NCBI RefSeq assembly: GCF_002002725.1
Contig: NZ_MUNW01000082.1
Coordinates: 25,836-89,835, forward strand
Length of the DNA: 64,000 nucleotides
Reading direction: 5' to 3'
Origin: Sinorhizobium sp. A49
Lineage (GTDB): Bacteria; Pseudomonadota; Alphaproteobacteria; Rhizobiales; Rhizobiaceae
This document shows positions 55,605 to 64,000 of this stretch, in pieces. The position numbers were made by a program, and so were the translations under genes. Position 1 is the first letter of the stretch. The number at the start of each line of letters is the position of its first letter. The notes under the pieces were generated by a model, which saw only the letters and a program-made list of their open reading frames with translations, was not told where the DNA came from and ran no database searches.

Positions 55605-56531
55605 TCATGAGTAGTGAACCCGCTTCTCGACGAAGCGGAACTGGAACGCCGTCAGTGCGACAACGATGACCATGAGAATGACCGACTGGGCCGCCGAGCT
55701 GCCGAGGTTGAGATTGACGAAGCCATCATTGTAGACCTTGTAGACGAGCGTTTCCGTCGCCTTCGCCGGTCCGCCGCCGGTGACGGCATGGATGATGCCG
55801 AACGTGTCGAAGAAGGCGTAGACAGTGTTGACCACGAGCAGGAAGAAGGTGGTCGGCGCCAAGAGCGGGAAGACGATCGTCCAGAAACGCCGCGCTCCGC
55901 GCGCGCCATCAATCGATGCAGCCTCGATCAGCGATTTCGGGATCGCCTGCAGACCGGCGACGAAGAAGAGGAAATTGTAGCTGATCTGCTTCCAGGCAGC
56001 CGCGACGATCACCAACGCCATGGCCTGATCGCCGTTTAGAAGCGGATCCCAGGCAAAGCCGTTGCGCCGCAAGATATAGGCAAATGTCCCCATCGCCGGA
56101 TTGAACATGAAGAGCCACAGCATGCCGGCCACTGCAGGTGCAACGGCATAGGGCCAGATCAGCAGCGTGCGGTAGATGTTTCGGCCGCGAACGACACGGT
56201 CTGCCGCCGTTGCCAACAACAGAGCGACAGCCATCGAGAGCAACGCCGTCGCCAGGCTGAAGACCACCGTGACCTTCAACGAGTGCAGGTAGTCTGGGTT
56301 TGCCAGAACAGCGCGAAAATTGGAAAGACCGACGAAGCCGGACTTGAGCCCGAATGGGTCCTCGCGAAGCACGGATTGATAAAGCGCCTGGCTCGCCGGC
56401 CAAAAGAAGAAGATGACCGTGAGCACGATCTGCGGCGCGAGCAGGAGATAAGGCAGGATTTTATTGGGAAAGACGACAGGCTGCAAAGCGACCCCCTTCT
56501 TTGCGCGAGGAGATGGCCTGCCACGGTTCAC
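55605..56531 (-). CDS. ugpA: sn-Glycerol-3-phosphate ABC importer permease UgpA
   Basis: The 308-residue MalF-type permease starts with a basic tail and [20 protein letters not shown]. It has [20 protein letters not shown], the [20 protein letters not shown] helix, the EAA loop [20 protein letters not shown] and a late [20 protein letters not shown], all UgpA-like. The chosen start is GTG at 56531; an earlier downstream start near VVFPNKIL is possible because the first 17 residues are unusual. Confidence 0.92.
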   Translation of the reverse strand: MNRGRPSPRAKKGVALQPVVFPNKILPYLLLAPQIVLTVIFFFWPASQALYQSVLREDPFGLKSGFVGLSNFRAVLANPDYLHSLKVTVVFSLATALLSMAVALLLATAADRVVRGRNIYRTLLIWPYAVAPAVAGMLWLFMFNPAMGTFAYILRRNGFAWDPLLNGDQAMALVIVAAAWKQISYNFLFFVAGLQAIPKSLIEAASIDGARGARRFWTIVFPLLAPTTFFLLVVNTVYAFFDTFGIIHAVTGGGPAKATETLVYKVYNDGFVNLNLGSSAAQSVILMVIVVALTAFQFRFVEKRVHYS

Positions 56532-56558
56532 GCCCGGGGCAGGCCTGCTATTGCATCG

Positions 56559-57866
56559 CTAGTTTCCGATTGCCGCGGCGATTGCGGCGTTCGCCTTCTT
56601 GGTGCCTTCGGTCAGGGCGGCTTGCGCATCCTTTTGCCCGGCAAGCATTGCCTCGAACTCTTCGTTGAGGATGTCTCTCACCTGCGGAAGATTGACGAGC
56701 CGCACACCCTTGGAGTTTTCCGTTGGCGCCTTGCCCATCATCTGCAGGATCGGCGTTTCACGGCCGGGGTTCTTTTCATAGAAGCCCGACTTCTTGGTTT
56801 CGTTGTATGCGGCAAGGGTAACGGGCAGATAGCCCGAGACTTGATGCAGGCGTGCCTGGATTTCCGTCTTCGACAGGAAATTAAAGAACTCGGCGATGCC
56901 CTTGTATTCATCGTCGGATTTTCCGCCGAACACCCAGAGGCTTGCGCCGCCCGGGATCGTATTCTGCGGACCGCTGCCCTCGTAATAGGGCAACTGGCCG
57001 ATACCGTATTTGATACCCGACTTGATGATGTCACCGAGACCGCCGGATGATTCTGTCAGAATGGCGCATTCACCTGATGTGAAGAGCTGCTTTGCCTCCG
57101 AGGTGCGGCCGCCATAACGGAACGTACCGTCCTTTGCGAGATCGGCTATCGCCTGGAAATGCTGCACGAACAGCGGTGCGTCGACCTTGAGTTCGACGTC
57201 GAGACCCGCAAGGCCGTTCTCGTTGGTGCCGTAGGGCACGTTGTTCCAGGCTGAGAAGTTCTCGGTCTGGATCCAGGTGAGCCAGGTAGAGGTGAAGCCG
57301 CAGGCTGAAGCACCGCTCGCCTTGATCTTCTTGGCGGCATCGAAAACTTCCGGCCAGGTCTTCGGCGGCTTCTCCGCATCGAGACCAGCCTTCGCAAACG
57401 CGTCCTTGTTGTAATAGAGGATCGGCGACGACGAATTGTAAGGGAAGGACAGCATCGTGCCGTCAGCCTTCGAATAATAGGCGACGATCCCGGGCAGGTA
57501 CTGGTCTTTGTTGAATTCGTAGCCGCCCTTCTGCAGCACCTCTGCCACCGGCAGGATTGCTCCTTCGGCCCCCAGCATCACGCCACTGCCGGCATCGAAT
57601 ACCTGCAGGATCGCGGGCGCCTGCTTGGAGCGGAACGCGGCAATGCCGGCGTTCAACGTTTCCGGGTAGGTCCCCTTGAAGACGGGCACCACCTTGTAGG
57701 CGGTCTGGCTATCGTTGAATTCCTTTGCCAACTTGTCGACGACTTCATTGTTGGCGCCGGTCATGGCGTGCCACCAGGAAAGCTCGGTCGCGGCCAATGC
57801 GTTTGAAGCAAGGCCGGCTGAAAACGCGGACGCGACCACAACGGTCCAGTTCAAATGTCTGAACAT
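56559..57866 (-). CDS. ugpB: sn-Glycerol-3-phosphate ABC importer substrate-binding protein
   Basis: The 435-residue protein has a signal peptide (VVASAFSAGLASNALA) and the UgpB segments TELSWWHAMTGANNEVVDKL, GTYPETLNAGIAAFRSKQAP, VFDAGSGVML and PYNSSSPILYYNKDAFAKAG. It binds glycerol-3-phosphate or glycerophosphocholine in the periplasm. The ATG at 57866 follows a GGGAGGA ribosome-binding site and is preferred to 57878. It is the first gene of ugpB-A-E-C. In other bacteria this operon is phosphate-starvation induced; no clear Pho box was found upstream. Confidence 0.93.
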   Translation of the reverse strand: MFRHLNWTVVVASAFSAGLASNALAATELSWWHAMTGANNEVVDKLAKEFNDSQTAYKVVPVFKGTYPETLNAGIAAFRSKQAPAILQVFDAGSGVMLGAEGAILPVAEVLQKGGYEFNKDQYLPGIVAYYSKADGTMLSFPYNSSSPILYYNKDAFAKAGLDAEKPPKTWPEVFDAAKKIKASGASACGFTSTWLTWIQTENFSAWNNVPYGTNENGLAGLDVELKVDAPLFVQHFQAIADLAKDGTFRYGGRTSEAKQLFTSGECAILTESSGGLGDIIKSGIKYGIGQLPYYEGSGPQNTIPGGASLWVFGGKSDDEYKGIAEFFNFLSKTEIQARLHQVSGYLPVTLAAYNETKKSGFYEKNPGRETPILQMMGKAPTENSKGVRLVNLPQVRDILNEEFEAMLAGQKDAQAALTEGTKKANAAIAAAIGN

Positions 57867-58480
57867 GATTCCTCCCACTTCTTGAATGCCGGGCCATTAG
57901 ACACGCCGGGCAATATCGATCCTCCACGATCGAGGCTTGCACAACCTTCGTTGCGAAACCAAAAGGTAGTAGAAGCGAAATGAAATGAATATGCAACGAA
58001 AATATGACAATGGAATTTGCATTCCACTGGCCGCGGCGGGGTGTTTCTCAGCGCCAGTTATTGTGGATCTTTCAGTGAGCCTGTGCAGGCTGAGGCCTAC
58101 CGTTTCGTTCGCAAAGGGCCGGCTTGGCGTTGGTTCCGAAACATCAGCGGCCTGCCTGCGACATTCTCACAACGTCGAGAAGCAGACATACTTTCTCTTC
58201 GATCTTTGCGCACTGAGCTTCTAAGTCGGATATCTGCGCAGCGTGACCGACAAAGCTGGACTTAAGAGACTTCACACCCCGGGGGAGGAGAATTTTGGGG
58301 CCACCCCACGGCTTGAAGTGTCGGATTCGCTCGTGAAAAGCCTGCAGAAGATGATGATGCGGGCCGGTCGATCTTCGAGAGAACCACTTGGCGCATTCGT
58401 CATTGGTATCGAGGCGTCACACAGACATGTTGATGAAAGCTTGAACGTCGACCAACCTGGTGCCGAAGCATTCGCTCCGC
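57867..58480. other. Gene-free stretch upstream of ugpB
   Basis: The first 150 bases must hold the ugpB promoter (- strand). A TTGTCAT half-site (58004-58010, - strand) recalls the Pho box but has no good second repeat 11 bases away. The rest to 58480 has no recognisable gene. Confidence 0.3.
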
Positions 58481-58918
58481 TCAAACAGGTGCTGCCATGA
58501 GGTCGATGCCGAACGGCTCAAAATGCCGCAGATTCAGTGTTACCACCGTCAAGTCGTGGGCCTTCGCCGTTCCGGCGATGAGCGCGTCAGCCATGCCGGG
58601 ACTGTGTCCCGAAGCGATTGCTTCGGCCTCGAGCTTGCCGGACATCGCAGAAACCGCTGCGTCGATCGACAGGATCCGATCCTCGTATGTCAAGAACAGG
58701 CCGTCCATCCAGCGCCTGAGACCGTTTGCCTTGGCGGTAGCACCTTTCCGCTCGAGCAACATGATCCCGCGCTCGATCTCGTGGACTGTGACGACCGACA
58801 GGAAAAACTCAGTTGTGTCTTCAGCCTTGTCCAGCCACGCGATCAGCCCCGTCGCGGTCTCGGTCCGCGAAGGTGACAATAGCGAGACCACATTCGTGTC
58901 GAGGAGATATGCTGTCAA
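58481..58918 (-). CDS. vapC: VapC-like PIN-domain toxin
   Basis: The 145-residue protein has the PIN-domain start YLLDTNVVSLLSP with the first acidic residue, SVVTVHEIERGI with the second, and MADALIAGTAKAHDLTVVTL with the later Asp, then RHFEPFGIDL. These acidic residues bind Mg2+ for RNA cleavage in VapC/FitB toxins. It overlaps the antitoxin gene by ATGA. All catalytic positions are intact, so it is probably active. Confidence 0.88.
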   Translation of the reverse strand: MTAYLLDTNVVSLLSPSRTETATGLIAWLDKAEDTTEFFLSVVTVHEIERGIMLLERKGATAKANGLRRWMDGLFLTYEDRILSIDAAVSAMSGKLEAEAIASGHSPGMADALIAGTAKAHDLTVVTLNLRHFEPFGIDLMAAPV

Positions 58919-59163
58919 AGATCGACATCCCGTGAAGGCGAGGAATTGCGCTCAAACTCTCCACCGGGAAAGGTCTTCAGGTATGAAACGAAGCTGGAAC
59001 GACGGGGTTTAAGGGCGCGCTGTGCAATCTCCGCTGCCTGTAAGGGGACAAGAGCAGCTACCGGCTTTCCATGCCGGGTGATCGTGACGAATTCACCCCT
59101 GATGGCTTCATCGACATAGCTGGAGAGACCAGCTTTCACATCCTTTAAACTGACAGTTGACAT
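58915..59163 (-). CDS. vapB: VapB-like antitoxin (Phd/YefM type)
   Basis: The 82-residue protein has a Phd/YefM N-terminal DNA-binding part: MSTVSLKDVKAGLSSYVDEA, then EFVTITRHGKPVAALVPLQA. Its C-terminal tail (RSSFVSYLKTFPGGEFERN) is the toxin-wrapping region. The ATG at 59163 has a perfect GGAGG ribosome-binding site. It is the first gene of the pair and should neutralise the PIN toxin and repress the operon. Confidence 0.88.
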   Translation of the reverse strand: MSTVSLKDVKAGLSSYVDEAIRGEFVTITRHGKPVAALVPLQAAEIAQRALKPRRSSFVSYLKTFPGGEFERNSSPSRDVDL

Positions 59164-59181
59164 CGGCGCCTCCGTAAAGTG

Positions 59182-59193
59182 GTCACATATGAC
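59182..59193. promoter_or_regulatory. Candidate operator of the antitoxin-toxin pair
   Basis: GTCA-CATA-TGAC forms an inverted repeat (GTCA/TGAC, 4 bases apart) about 20 bases upstream of the antitoxin start. On the - strand TATAGT just upstream could serve as -10. Self-repression through such sites is usual for VapB-type antitoxins. Confidence 0.3.
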
Positions 59194-59381
59194 TATATCG
59201 CTCGAACCCACTCAGGGTCAAGGGACGGTTACGCCACTTCGATCGCCAGAAGTCCGGATCGCCTCGCGCGATCACACAGATTGTTGAGATGAAGGCGACC
59301 ATTTGGTCCCGCCGCGTGGCGTACGCTCGTGAAGTTTCTCGGGCAGCGCCCAATCTCCCGAATCATGCAGTTGTCTGTTGT

Positions 59382-59679
59382 CTAAGACTTCCTGAACCGC
59401 TCCAAGCGGTTGTCGGCGATGTATTTTTCGTGTGCGGTTAGCTTAATCATCAGCTCGTTGGCATCTGGTGCGGCCATTGGCAATTGCGTCCCGGATCTGC
59501 TTAGCGATGCTGTCCCTTTGAGCCAGATAGTTCCTCGCAAACAGTACTACCGTCGATGGATGTGGCCTATCGGTGTCGCTCACGTTTACGTTTTTCCGGT
59601 CCTTGATTTCTTTTGGATCATCAATCCCAATTGCGTCAAAGGAGGTTGAAACTATGTCCGAACGCGAGAGGTGCTCCAA
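59382..59679 (-). pseudogene. Small hypothetical gene broken by one frameshift
   Basis: From TTG 59679 the - strand reads HLSRSDIVSTSFDAIGIDDP, then VVLFARNYLAQRDSIAKQIR and DAIANGRT. There a shift near 59470 leads into a well-formed end: PDANELMIKLTAHEKYIADN and RLERFRKS, stopping at 59382. Both parts look like normal helical protein, so a gene of about 98 codons once existed. I do not recognise the family. Confidence 0.4.
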
Positions 59680-59850
59680 AATGAAATGACATAAACATGA
59701 ACCGACGCATCAATGTGCGGGCCATACGCCCGTCAATCGGGGGGACTGCCTGAATACGATGGCCACCCTTGATTTGCTTCTGACCCGCAGATTTGCGGGT
59801 AGAATAATGTGTGCGTGCCAATATCATTGGCCTTTTCGAAGGGGGCCAAC

Positions 59851-60141
59851 ATGCACGAGCATCATATTCCTGCGTTCGTCGCGGACGTCATCGCAATCGG
59901 TTGCAACATCTGGGCAGTCGGTGACGATATGTACATTTTTGGCGATTCCGATCTGCCGGTGGAAGACTTCGAGCGGATAGCTCCGGAACTCGACCGAATT
60001 CAGCGGGAGTACGGGCCGCGTGACCACCTAAAGCTTGCGATCATCGCGTACCTGCGCTCGACTGGCAGATACTCAACGGTCGATGAGCTTGTTGCGCAGG
60101 TTCATTCGCCCTTACATCACGATCACGAGCAGACAACATAG
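59851..60141 (+). CDS. Small hypothetical acidic protein, 96 residues
   Basis: The frame starts at ATG 59851 behind GAAGGGGG and encodes a soluble protein with MHEHHIPAFVADVIAIGCNI, DDMYIFGDSDLPVEDFERIA and a helical end HLKLAIIAYLRSTGRYST, then a His-rich tail HHDHEQ. Both ends are rich in histidine, which might bind metal. I know no family for it. It stands alone, followed by a strong hairpin. Confidence 0.5.
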   Translation: MHEHHIPAFVADVIAIGCNIWAVGDDMYIFGDSDLPVEDFERIAPELDRIQREYGPRDHLKLAIIAYLRSTGRYSTVDELVAQVHSPLHHDHEQTT

Positions 60142-60213
60142 ATCCTTCGCATCCTGTCCCTTCGCTGAGGATGACGCGAGAGGTTTGTTGCGAGCCGTTT
60201 CAGATGCTCGCCG

Positions 60214-60246
60214 TTGACGGCCGCGCCCCGCGGGCGCGGCCGTCAA
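60214..60246 (+). terminator. Strong GC-rich hairpin
   Basis: A perfect 14-bp stem (TTGACGGCCGCGCC and its complement) encloses a 5-base loop CCGCG. It lies 72 bases after the small gene ending at 60141. No U-run follows on the + strand, so it may be a bidirectional or Rho-assisted terminator, or a mobile repeat unit. Confidence 0.5.
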
Positions 60247-60774
60247 CGCACGTATCCGGTTTTCATTGTGATCGGGGCCGATCGTGACCGCCACCAGTAC
60301 CGCGTTCGCATTGGCCAATGTCCCGAGCGTATCGGTGTCCCAGCGTCTGAGGCTCGGAATGGCCCTGCTGGCGCTATGATCCAGGCTCGGCGTGCATACA
60401 GCCGATCTGGCGCCCCTCCTTCCGAGCGACCCCAGGGTGGGACGGCAGCATGGATATCGGGAGGTCATCGGCTCCGCCGGGGCGTGGTCGCCCGATCGCG
60501 AAGAGCGAAAATACCTCGAGAGTGCGGGGCGGCTTGCCGGGGGTAGTCGGTCCCGGTTCCCGGCCTGCGGCCGGCGCTTGCGCTGAACCTCCTGCGGCGA
60601 CCCTTTTTAACCGGTCAAGCCGCGCGCGAACGGGCTCTGGCCGCGATGGGCGGCCGCCGCCTGGTACGCTCATCCTTTTCTGGTCCGTGCAGCATGACCA
60701 GCGTGGGCACATCGCGCACGAAGCCAGTTTCACTGAGTGCCCAGCCGGCGCGGGACGGGAAACGAAGATCTCGT
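60247..60774. other. Stretch without a recognisable gene before thiE
   Basis: The DNA is GC-rich and all frames are open in pieces, but no family motif, start signal or repeat could be assigned. Confidence 0.3.
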
Positions 60775-61392
60775 TCAAGCTGGCGCAATGCGCCATCGTG
60801 ACGTCGCAGCGATCCATTGTTCTGTTCGGCCCTCGGGATCCTGGCTACGTGTAATGTCGGTCACGACCGCGGCACAATCCGCGCCATGCGTGAGGACGCC
60901 ATCAATGCGCTCAAGGTTCAGTCCACCGATCGCAACCAGCGGGGTCGATCCGATTTTCTTCTTCCATGTGGCGAGGCGGGCAAGCCCCTGCGGCTCCCAC
61001 TTCATCACTTTGAGAACGGTCGGATAGACCGGTCCCAGCGCGACATAGTCGGGCGCGACTGACAGCGCCATATCGAGTTCGGCCTCGTCATGTGTGCTGA
61101 TGCCGAGCTTCAGGCCGGCCCTACGGATCGCGGCCACGTCAGCTTGCGCCAGATCTTCCTGGCCGAGATGAATGAAATCGCAGCCTTCGTCGATCGCCAT
61201 GCGCCAATGATCGTTGACGATAAGTTGGCAACCGTGTCTGTCGCATATGGTTCTGGCGATGCGGATATCGCTACGAACCTCGCTATCGGGTCTTTCCTTG
61301 ATGCGAAGCTGGACCAGTTTGACGCCGATTGGAACGAGGCGTTCGACCGAATGGGCGCTGTCGACAATGAGGTAGAAGGGATCGAGCTTCAT
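60775..61392 (-). CDS. thiE: Thiamine-phosphate synthase (biosynthetic operon copy)
   Basis: This 205-residue ThiE has [89 protein letters not shown], and [13 protein letters not shown]. It couples the pyrimidine and thiazole parts of thiamine. It differs strongly from the copy at 39616 and overlaps thiG by four bases. It ends the operon thiO-thiS-thiG-thiE. Confidence 0.92.
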   Translation of the reverse strand: MKLDPFYLIVDSAHSVERLVPIGVKLVQLRIKERPDSEVRSDIRIARTICDRHGCQLIVNDHWRMAIDEGCDFIHLGQEDLAQADVAAIRRAGLKLGISTHDEAELDMALSVAPDYVALGPVYPTVLKVMKWEPQGLARLATWKKKIGSTPLVAIGGLNLERIDGVLTHGADCAAVVTDITRSQDPEGRTEQWIAATSRWRIAPA

Positions 61393-62162
61393 GAGAAGAC
61401 CGCCTTTCCGATCACCGGGGTGGAGGGGACCGCCATGTCGCGCGGTTCGAGCATGCCGGCTTCAAAAGCCAACCGACCGGCCTCGATCGCCTTGGCAAAA
61501 CCCGATGCCATCACGGCTGGATTTCCGGCACCGGCCACCGCCGTATTCAGCAGCACGGCATCGAAACCGAGCTCCATCACGGTCGTCGCATGCGAAGGGC
61601 GGCCGATGCCCGCATCGACAATCAGAGGCACGTCCGGGAAGTGTGCGCGCATCGATCTCAAGGCGGACAGGTTTTGCGGCCCCATGGCGCTGCCGATCGG
61701 AGCGCACCAGGGCATCAACACGCGGCAGCCCGCTTCAAGCAGGCGCTCGGCGACAACCAGATCGTCGGTCGTATAGGGAAAGACCTCGAAGCCTTCGTTT
61801 GAAAGGATCCGTGCGGCTTCGACCAGCGCGAACACATCCGGCTGCAATGTGTCGTGGTTGCCGATCACTTCGAGCTTGATCCAGTTCGTCTTGAAAACCT
61901 CGCACGCCATCTTGGCAGTGAGCACCGCCTCCTTGGTGGTGTGGCAGCCGGCGGTGTTCGGCAGTATTTTCGTCCCGAGCTCGCGGATCAGTTCGAAAAA
62001 CGCACCTCCCGCTTTGCCGCCGGCCGTCTCTCGCCTCAAGGAGACCGTGATGATTTGTGTTTCTGAAGCCCGCACGGCGTCCGAAAGCACTGTTGGAGAT
62101 GGATAGCCCGCTGTGCCCAGGAGCAGTCGAGAGGTGATTTCCGTGTCGTAGACTTGCAGCAT
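61389..62162 (-). CDS. thiG: Thiazole synthase
   Basis: ThiG makes the thiazole phosphate from deoxyxylulose-5-phosphate, dehydroglycine and ThiS-thiocarboxylate. The 257-residue protein has [60 protein letters not shown] with the Schiff-base lysine, [18 protein letters not shown], and [20 protein letters not shown]. It follows thiS by two bases. Confidence 0.96.
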   Translation of the reverse strand: MLQVYDTEITSRLLLGTAGYPSPTVLSDAVRASETQIITVSLRRETAGGKAGGAFFELIRELGTKILPNTAGCHTTKEAVLTAKMACEVFKTNWIKLEVIGNHDTLQPDVFALVEAARILSNEGFEVFPYTTDDLVVAERLLEAGCRVLMPWCAPIGSAMGPQNLSALRSMRAHFPDVPLIVDAGIGRPSHATTVMELGFDAVLLNTAVAGAGNPAVMASGFAKAIEAGRLAFEAGMLEPRDMAVPSTPVIGKAVFS

Positions 62163-62164
62163 GT

Positions 62165-62365
62165 TCAGCCACCTTTCATCGGCGAGAGAATTTCGATGCG
62201 ATCATGGTCGCGTAAGCGCCATCCATCGCGGTCGGCCGCGTGAACGAGTTCGCCGTTGACAGCGGTCGCCAGCCAGCTTCCCTCATAGTCGAGTGCTGCC
62301 ATAAGTTCGGCGAGCGTCGAGCAGGCGATCTCGTGCTCGTCTCCATTGACGTTAAGGTTCATCAT
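62165..62365 (-). CDS. thiS: Sulfur-carrier protein ThiS
   Basis: The 66-residue ubiquitin-like protein ends in Gly-Gly (LSPMKGG), where the thiocarboxylate forms. It has [20 protein letters not shown] and [19 protein letters not shown]. The ATG at 62365 (or 62362) has GGAG upstream. Its start overlaps the end of thiO by 14 bases. The activating enzyme ThiF is not in the window. Confidence 0.93.
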   Translation of the reverse strand: MMNLNVNGDEHEIACSTLAELMAALDYEGSWLATAVNGELVHAADRDGWRLRDHDRIEILSPMKGG

Positions 62366-63347
62366 AGAACTCCGATCTGTGGTCCGGGTTGAGCAGAAGT
62401 TCGGCAACGTCGTGCGCTAGGGCCGGCGAGAGCAGGAAACCGTGTCGATACATGCCGTTCAGGGAATAGATTGAGCCGGTTCTCGTGATCCTCGGCAGAT
62501 TGTCGGGGTAGGCGGGGCGAATACCAGTTCCAGTTTCAGTAATCTGCGCCTCGCCGAAGGCCGGGTGCAGGGCGTAGGCGGCGTTCAAGAGCTCCATCAG
62601 TGACCGTGCCGCGATAGGACCGGACAATTCGCTCTCAATCATTGTTGCCCCGACCATGAAGACGCGCTCACGCCGTGGAACGACATAGATGGGGTGTCGT
62701 GGATGCAGGAAGCGCACTGGACGTGACAGTTGAATGTCGCCGGTGCGCAGATAGAGCATCTCGCCACGCACGCCCCGCAGAGCCGCGTCATCCGGGAGCC
62801 TGGCACGCCCGGTGCAATCGATAGACCAAGAGACACGGTGGTCGACTGTGGCATCGCGCGTCTGGCCGAAGTGAAAACGCACCCCCATGGCCACTAAAGT
62901 GTCATGGAGAGATGACAGCGCCTCTCTTGGATCGAGATGCGCTTCCTTCGGGAAGTAGAGTGCACGCGAGAAGCGGCCCGCGAGATCCGGTTCCAGTGCG
63001 GCGATCTCGTCGGCATCAAGCCATCTGTATCCGGTGGTTCGTGTCGAAAACCGATCGAGCTCGCGAGTGTCACGTGGGGCGGCGACGACAAGTGTGCCCT
63101 CCTGCGTGACTTTGTCGGGCAGCGCCGCCTGCCACCACTCAATGGCTGTCGCACCGAGGCGTTCGACTTTTTCGTCGGCACCTTCGCGCTCACACCAGGG
63201 TGCCAACATGCCACCGGCAAACCAGGATGCACCGGCGCCAATGCGTTCGGCCCGCTCGACAATGTCGACCTCAATGCCGCGCCGCGCCAGTTCGTAGGCC
63301 GTGACGAGACCGACGACTCCAGCTCCCTTAATGACCACCGGTTGCAT
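62352..63347 (-). CDS. thiO: Glycine oxidase ThiO
   Basis: ThiO oxidises glycine to dehydroglycine for the thiazole ring. The 331-residue DAO-family flavoprotein starts with the FAD motif VVIKGAGVVGLVTAYELARR, has GAGASWFAGGMLAPWCERE, RWLDADEIAALEPDL, IYVVPRRERVFMVGATM and a late GIRPAYPDNLPRI with NGMYRHGFLLSPALA. I chose the ATG at 63347 because the FAD motif then starts at once; 63392 is an in-frame alternative. It is the first gene of the operon under the riboswitch. Confidence 0.93.
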   Translation of the reverse strand: MQPVVIKGAGVVGLVTAYELARRGIEVDIVERAERIGAGASWFAGGMLAPWCEREGADEKVERLGATAIEWWQAALPDKVTQEGTLVVAAPRDTRELDRFSTRTTGYRWLDADEIAALEPDLAGRFSRALYFPKEAHLDPREALSSLHDTLVAMGVRFHFGQTRDATVDHRVSWSIDCTGRARLPDDAALRGVRGEMLYLRTGDIQLSRPVRFLHPRHPIYVVPRRERVFMVGATMIESELSGPIAARSLMELLNAAYALHPAFGEAQITETGTGIRPAYPDNLPRITRTGSIYSLNGMYRHGFLLSPALAHDVAELLLNPDHRSEFYDEP

Positions 63348-63579
63348 TCGCCTTCCGCTCGATCCGATACTTGGGTGTCGCGGTAGGGTCATTTGCCCAT
63401 TCGCCGCTGCGCTAACGGACGTCGGTGTTGCCGTCTATATCTGCGATACGGTTCGTGTGCGGCATATGAAAAAACCATTCGCTGGCTCCAACTTTAACGT
63501 TTGGAGACCCAGATCCTGGAGCTGGAAAGATAGAGACACGTCCAAGCGATCGCAAAGGAGCTGTCGCAGCGCCGTCGTT
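63348..63579. other. Leader between the TPP riboswitch and thiO
   Basis: The 230 bases on the - strand show no thiC motif and no gene. It may include the expression platform or the scar of a lost gene. Confidence 0.35.
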
Positions 63580-63692
63580 CCCACCGTCCCTACGCCAGCA
63601 TGAACTGGATCAGGTTCAACGGGTCATTGCGCTGCGGTCGAAAAAGCCGATCCGCCCAGCAATATCTCAGCCCCTTGTCAGGACCCCCCTGG
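63580..63692 (-). promoter_or_regulatory. TPP riboswitch of the thiazole biosynthesis operon
   Basis: On the - strand the order is AGGGGGGTCC, AAGGGGCTGAGATATTGC, a variable stem with GGCGGATCGGC, then ATGACCCGTTGAACCTGATC and CAGTTCATGCTGGCGTAGGG. These are the TPP aptamer's conserved parts. It lies upstream of thiO-thiS-thiG-thiE. It is the second TPP switch in the window. Confidence 0.95.
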
Positions 63693-63858
63693 TGAATGAA
63701 CCGAGTTCAAAGGCCAATGCCCTGCTTTGTCAAGTGTCGTTTTGGTGGTCATGTTGACAACGTAGGTCGCCAGATTTTGTAGCGGTCAGCGCAAGGAACG
63801 CATCGTCATGCCTGACGCCGTCATCATGATCTGCAAGGAGGGCGCCTGCATGGCGAAG

Positions 63859-63999
63859 CTATTTCAGGTGCTTCGGCGGCTCGTCATTTTCATCCGGGTT
63901 TGGGTTGGGAATCTCGTCGGGAAGGACGTCGGGCTCTGGTTCCTCGATAGGAGGCTGCGGCATGTCCGGCGGCAGACCAGGGGGCAGGACGGGGGCGGG
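63859..63999 (-). CDS. C-terminal end of a proline-rich hypothetical protein (runs off the window)
   Basis: The - strand frame is open from the window edge to a TAG at 63859-63861. It reads PAPVLPPGLPPDMPQPPIEE, then PEPDVLPDEIPNPNP and ends DENDEPPKHLK. The regular Pro/Asp/Glu pattern is that of short intrinsically disordered rhizobial proteins. Its start is outside the window. Confidence 0.5.
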   Translation of the reverse strand, partial: PAPVLPPGLPPDMPQPPIEEPEPDVLPDEIPNPNPDENDEPPKHLK

Positions 64000-64000
64000 C

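Noticed and set aside
57990..58015. Possible Pho box before ugpB.
   Set aside because: Only one TTGTCAT half-site is present; the second repeat at 11-base spacing does not match.
63348..63579. Possible thiC remnant between the riboswitch and thiO.
   Set aside because: Translation of the - strand in three frames gave no ThiC motif (no cysteine cluster or GGARADWV-like segment).

Overview
The window reads as a chromosome or megaplasmid segment of a Rhizobiaceae-type alphaproteobacterium (Rhizobium, Neorhizobium, Agrobacterium or Ensifer). The evidence is the GC-rich third positions, the Prs-type type I secretion pair with a serralysin, the ABC-exported surface-polysaccharide genes, the TPP-riboswitch thiamine operons and a UgpBAEC importer. 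The assignment rests on gene content only; no rRNA or tRNA gene was seen.

Positions 1-27417 form a surface-polysaccharide locus on the + strand. It starts with a frameshifted GT2 glycosyltransferase and a second putative glycosyltransferase. Next come the dTDP-L-rhamnose set rfbC-rfbB-rfbD-rfbA and an ADP-heptose set (hldE, hldD, an AGE-family isomerase, gmhB). A 2400-residue protein follows, with methyltransferase, coiled-coil, TPR, four beta-repeat, GT2, GT2, GT2-like and GT9-like regions. A 1283-residue protein comes after it, whose last 1200 residues are an exact copy of the giant's last 1200. The locus ends with a KpsM/KpsT exporter and two KpsE-like proteins flanking an unknown protein. 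The logic is activated rhamnose and heptose, multidomain polymerising enzymes, then ABC export. The 3703-bp perfect direct repeat (14243-17945 and 18251-21953) is the most striking structure in the window.

Positions 27418-36631 hold type I secretion: a decayed RTX gene, prsD, prsE, and a divergent serralysin with six C-terminal repeats. The scars of IS66, IS3 and a nuclease gene lie around these, followed by an alpha/beta hydrolase and a methyltransferase. Positions 36930-41084 are a TPP-riboswitch operon for thiamine salvage (permease, binding protein, thiM, thiE, thiD); no ATPase gene is present. Positions 41074-43700 are scarred: a truncated TRAP gene, IS110 and IS256 fragments, and an intact fused nucleotidyltransferase-HEPN gene. 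A dead copy of the HEPN part lies 10 kb further on.

Positions 43720-52079 look like a redox/NO-stress and metal-uptake region. They carry a Rieske-flavoprotein reductase, an NsrR-like repressor, a group III truncated haemoglobin, small proteins (one a 32-residue membrane peptide), a Crp/Fnr regulator and a FecBCD-type ABC importer. Positions 53695-57866 are ugpBAEC on the - strand. They are followed by a VapBC-like pair, small hypothetical genes and, at 60775-63692 on the - strand, a TPP riboswitch with thiO-thiS-thiG-thiE. No thiC is present. A proline-rich gene runs off the right edge.
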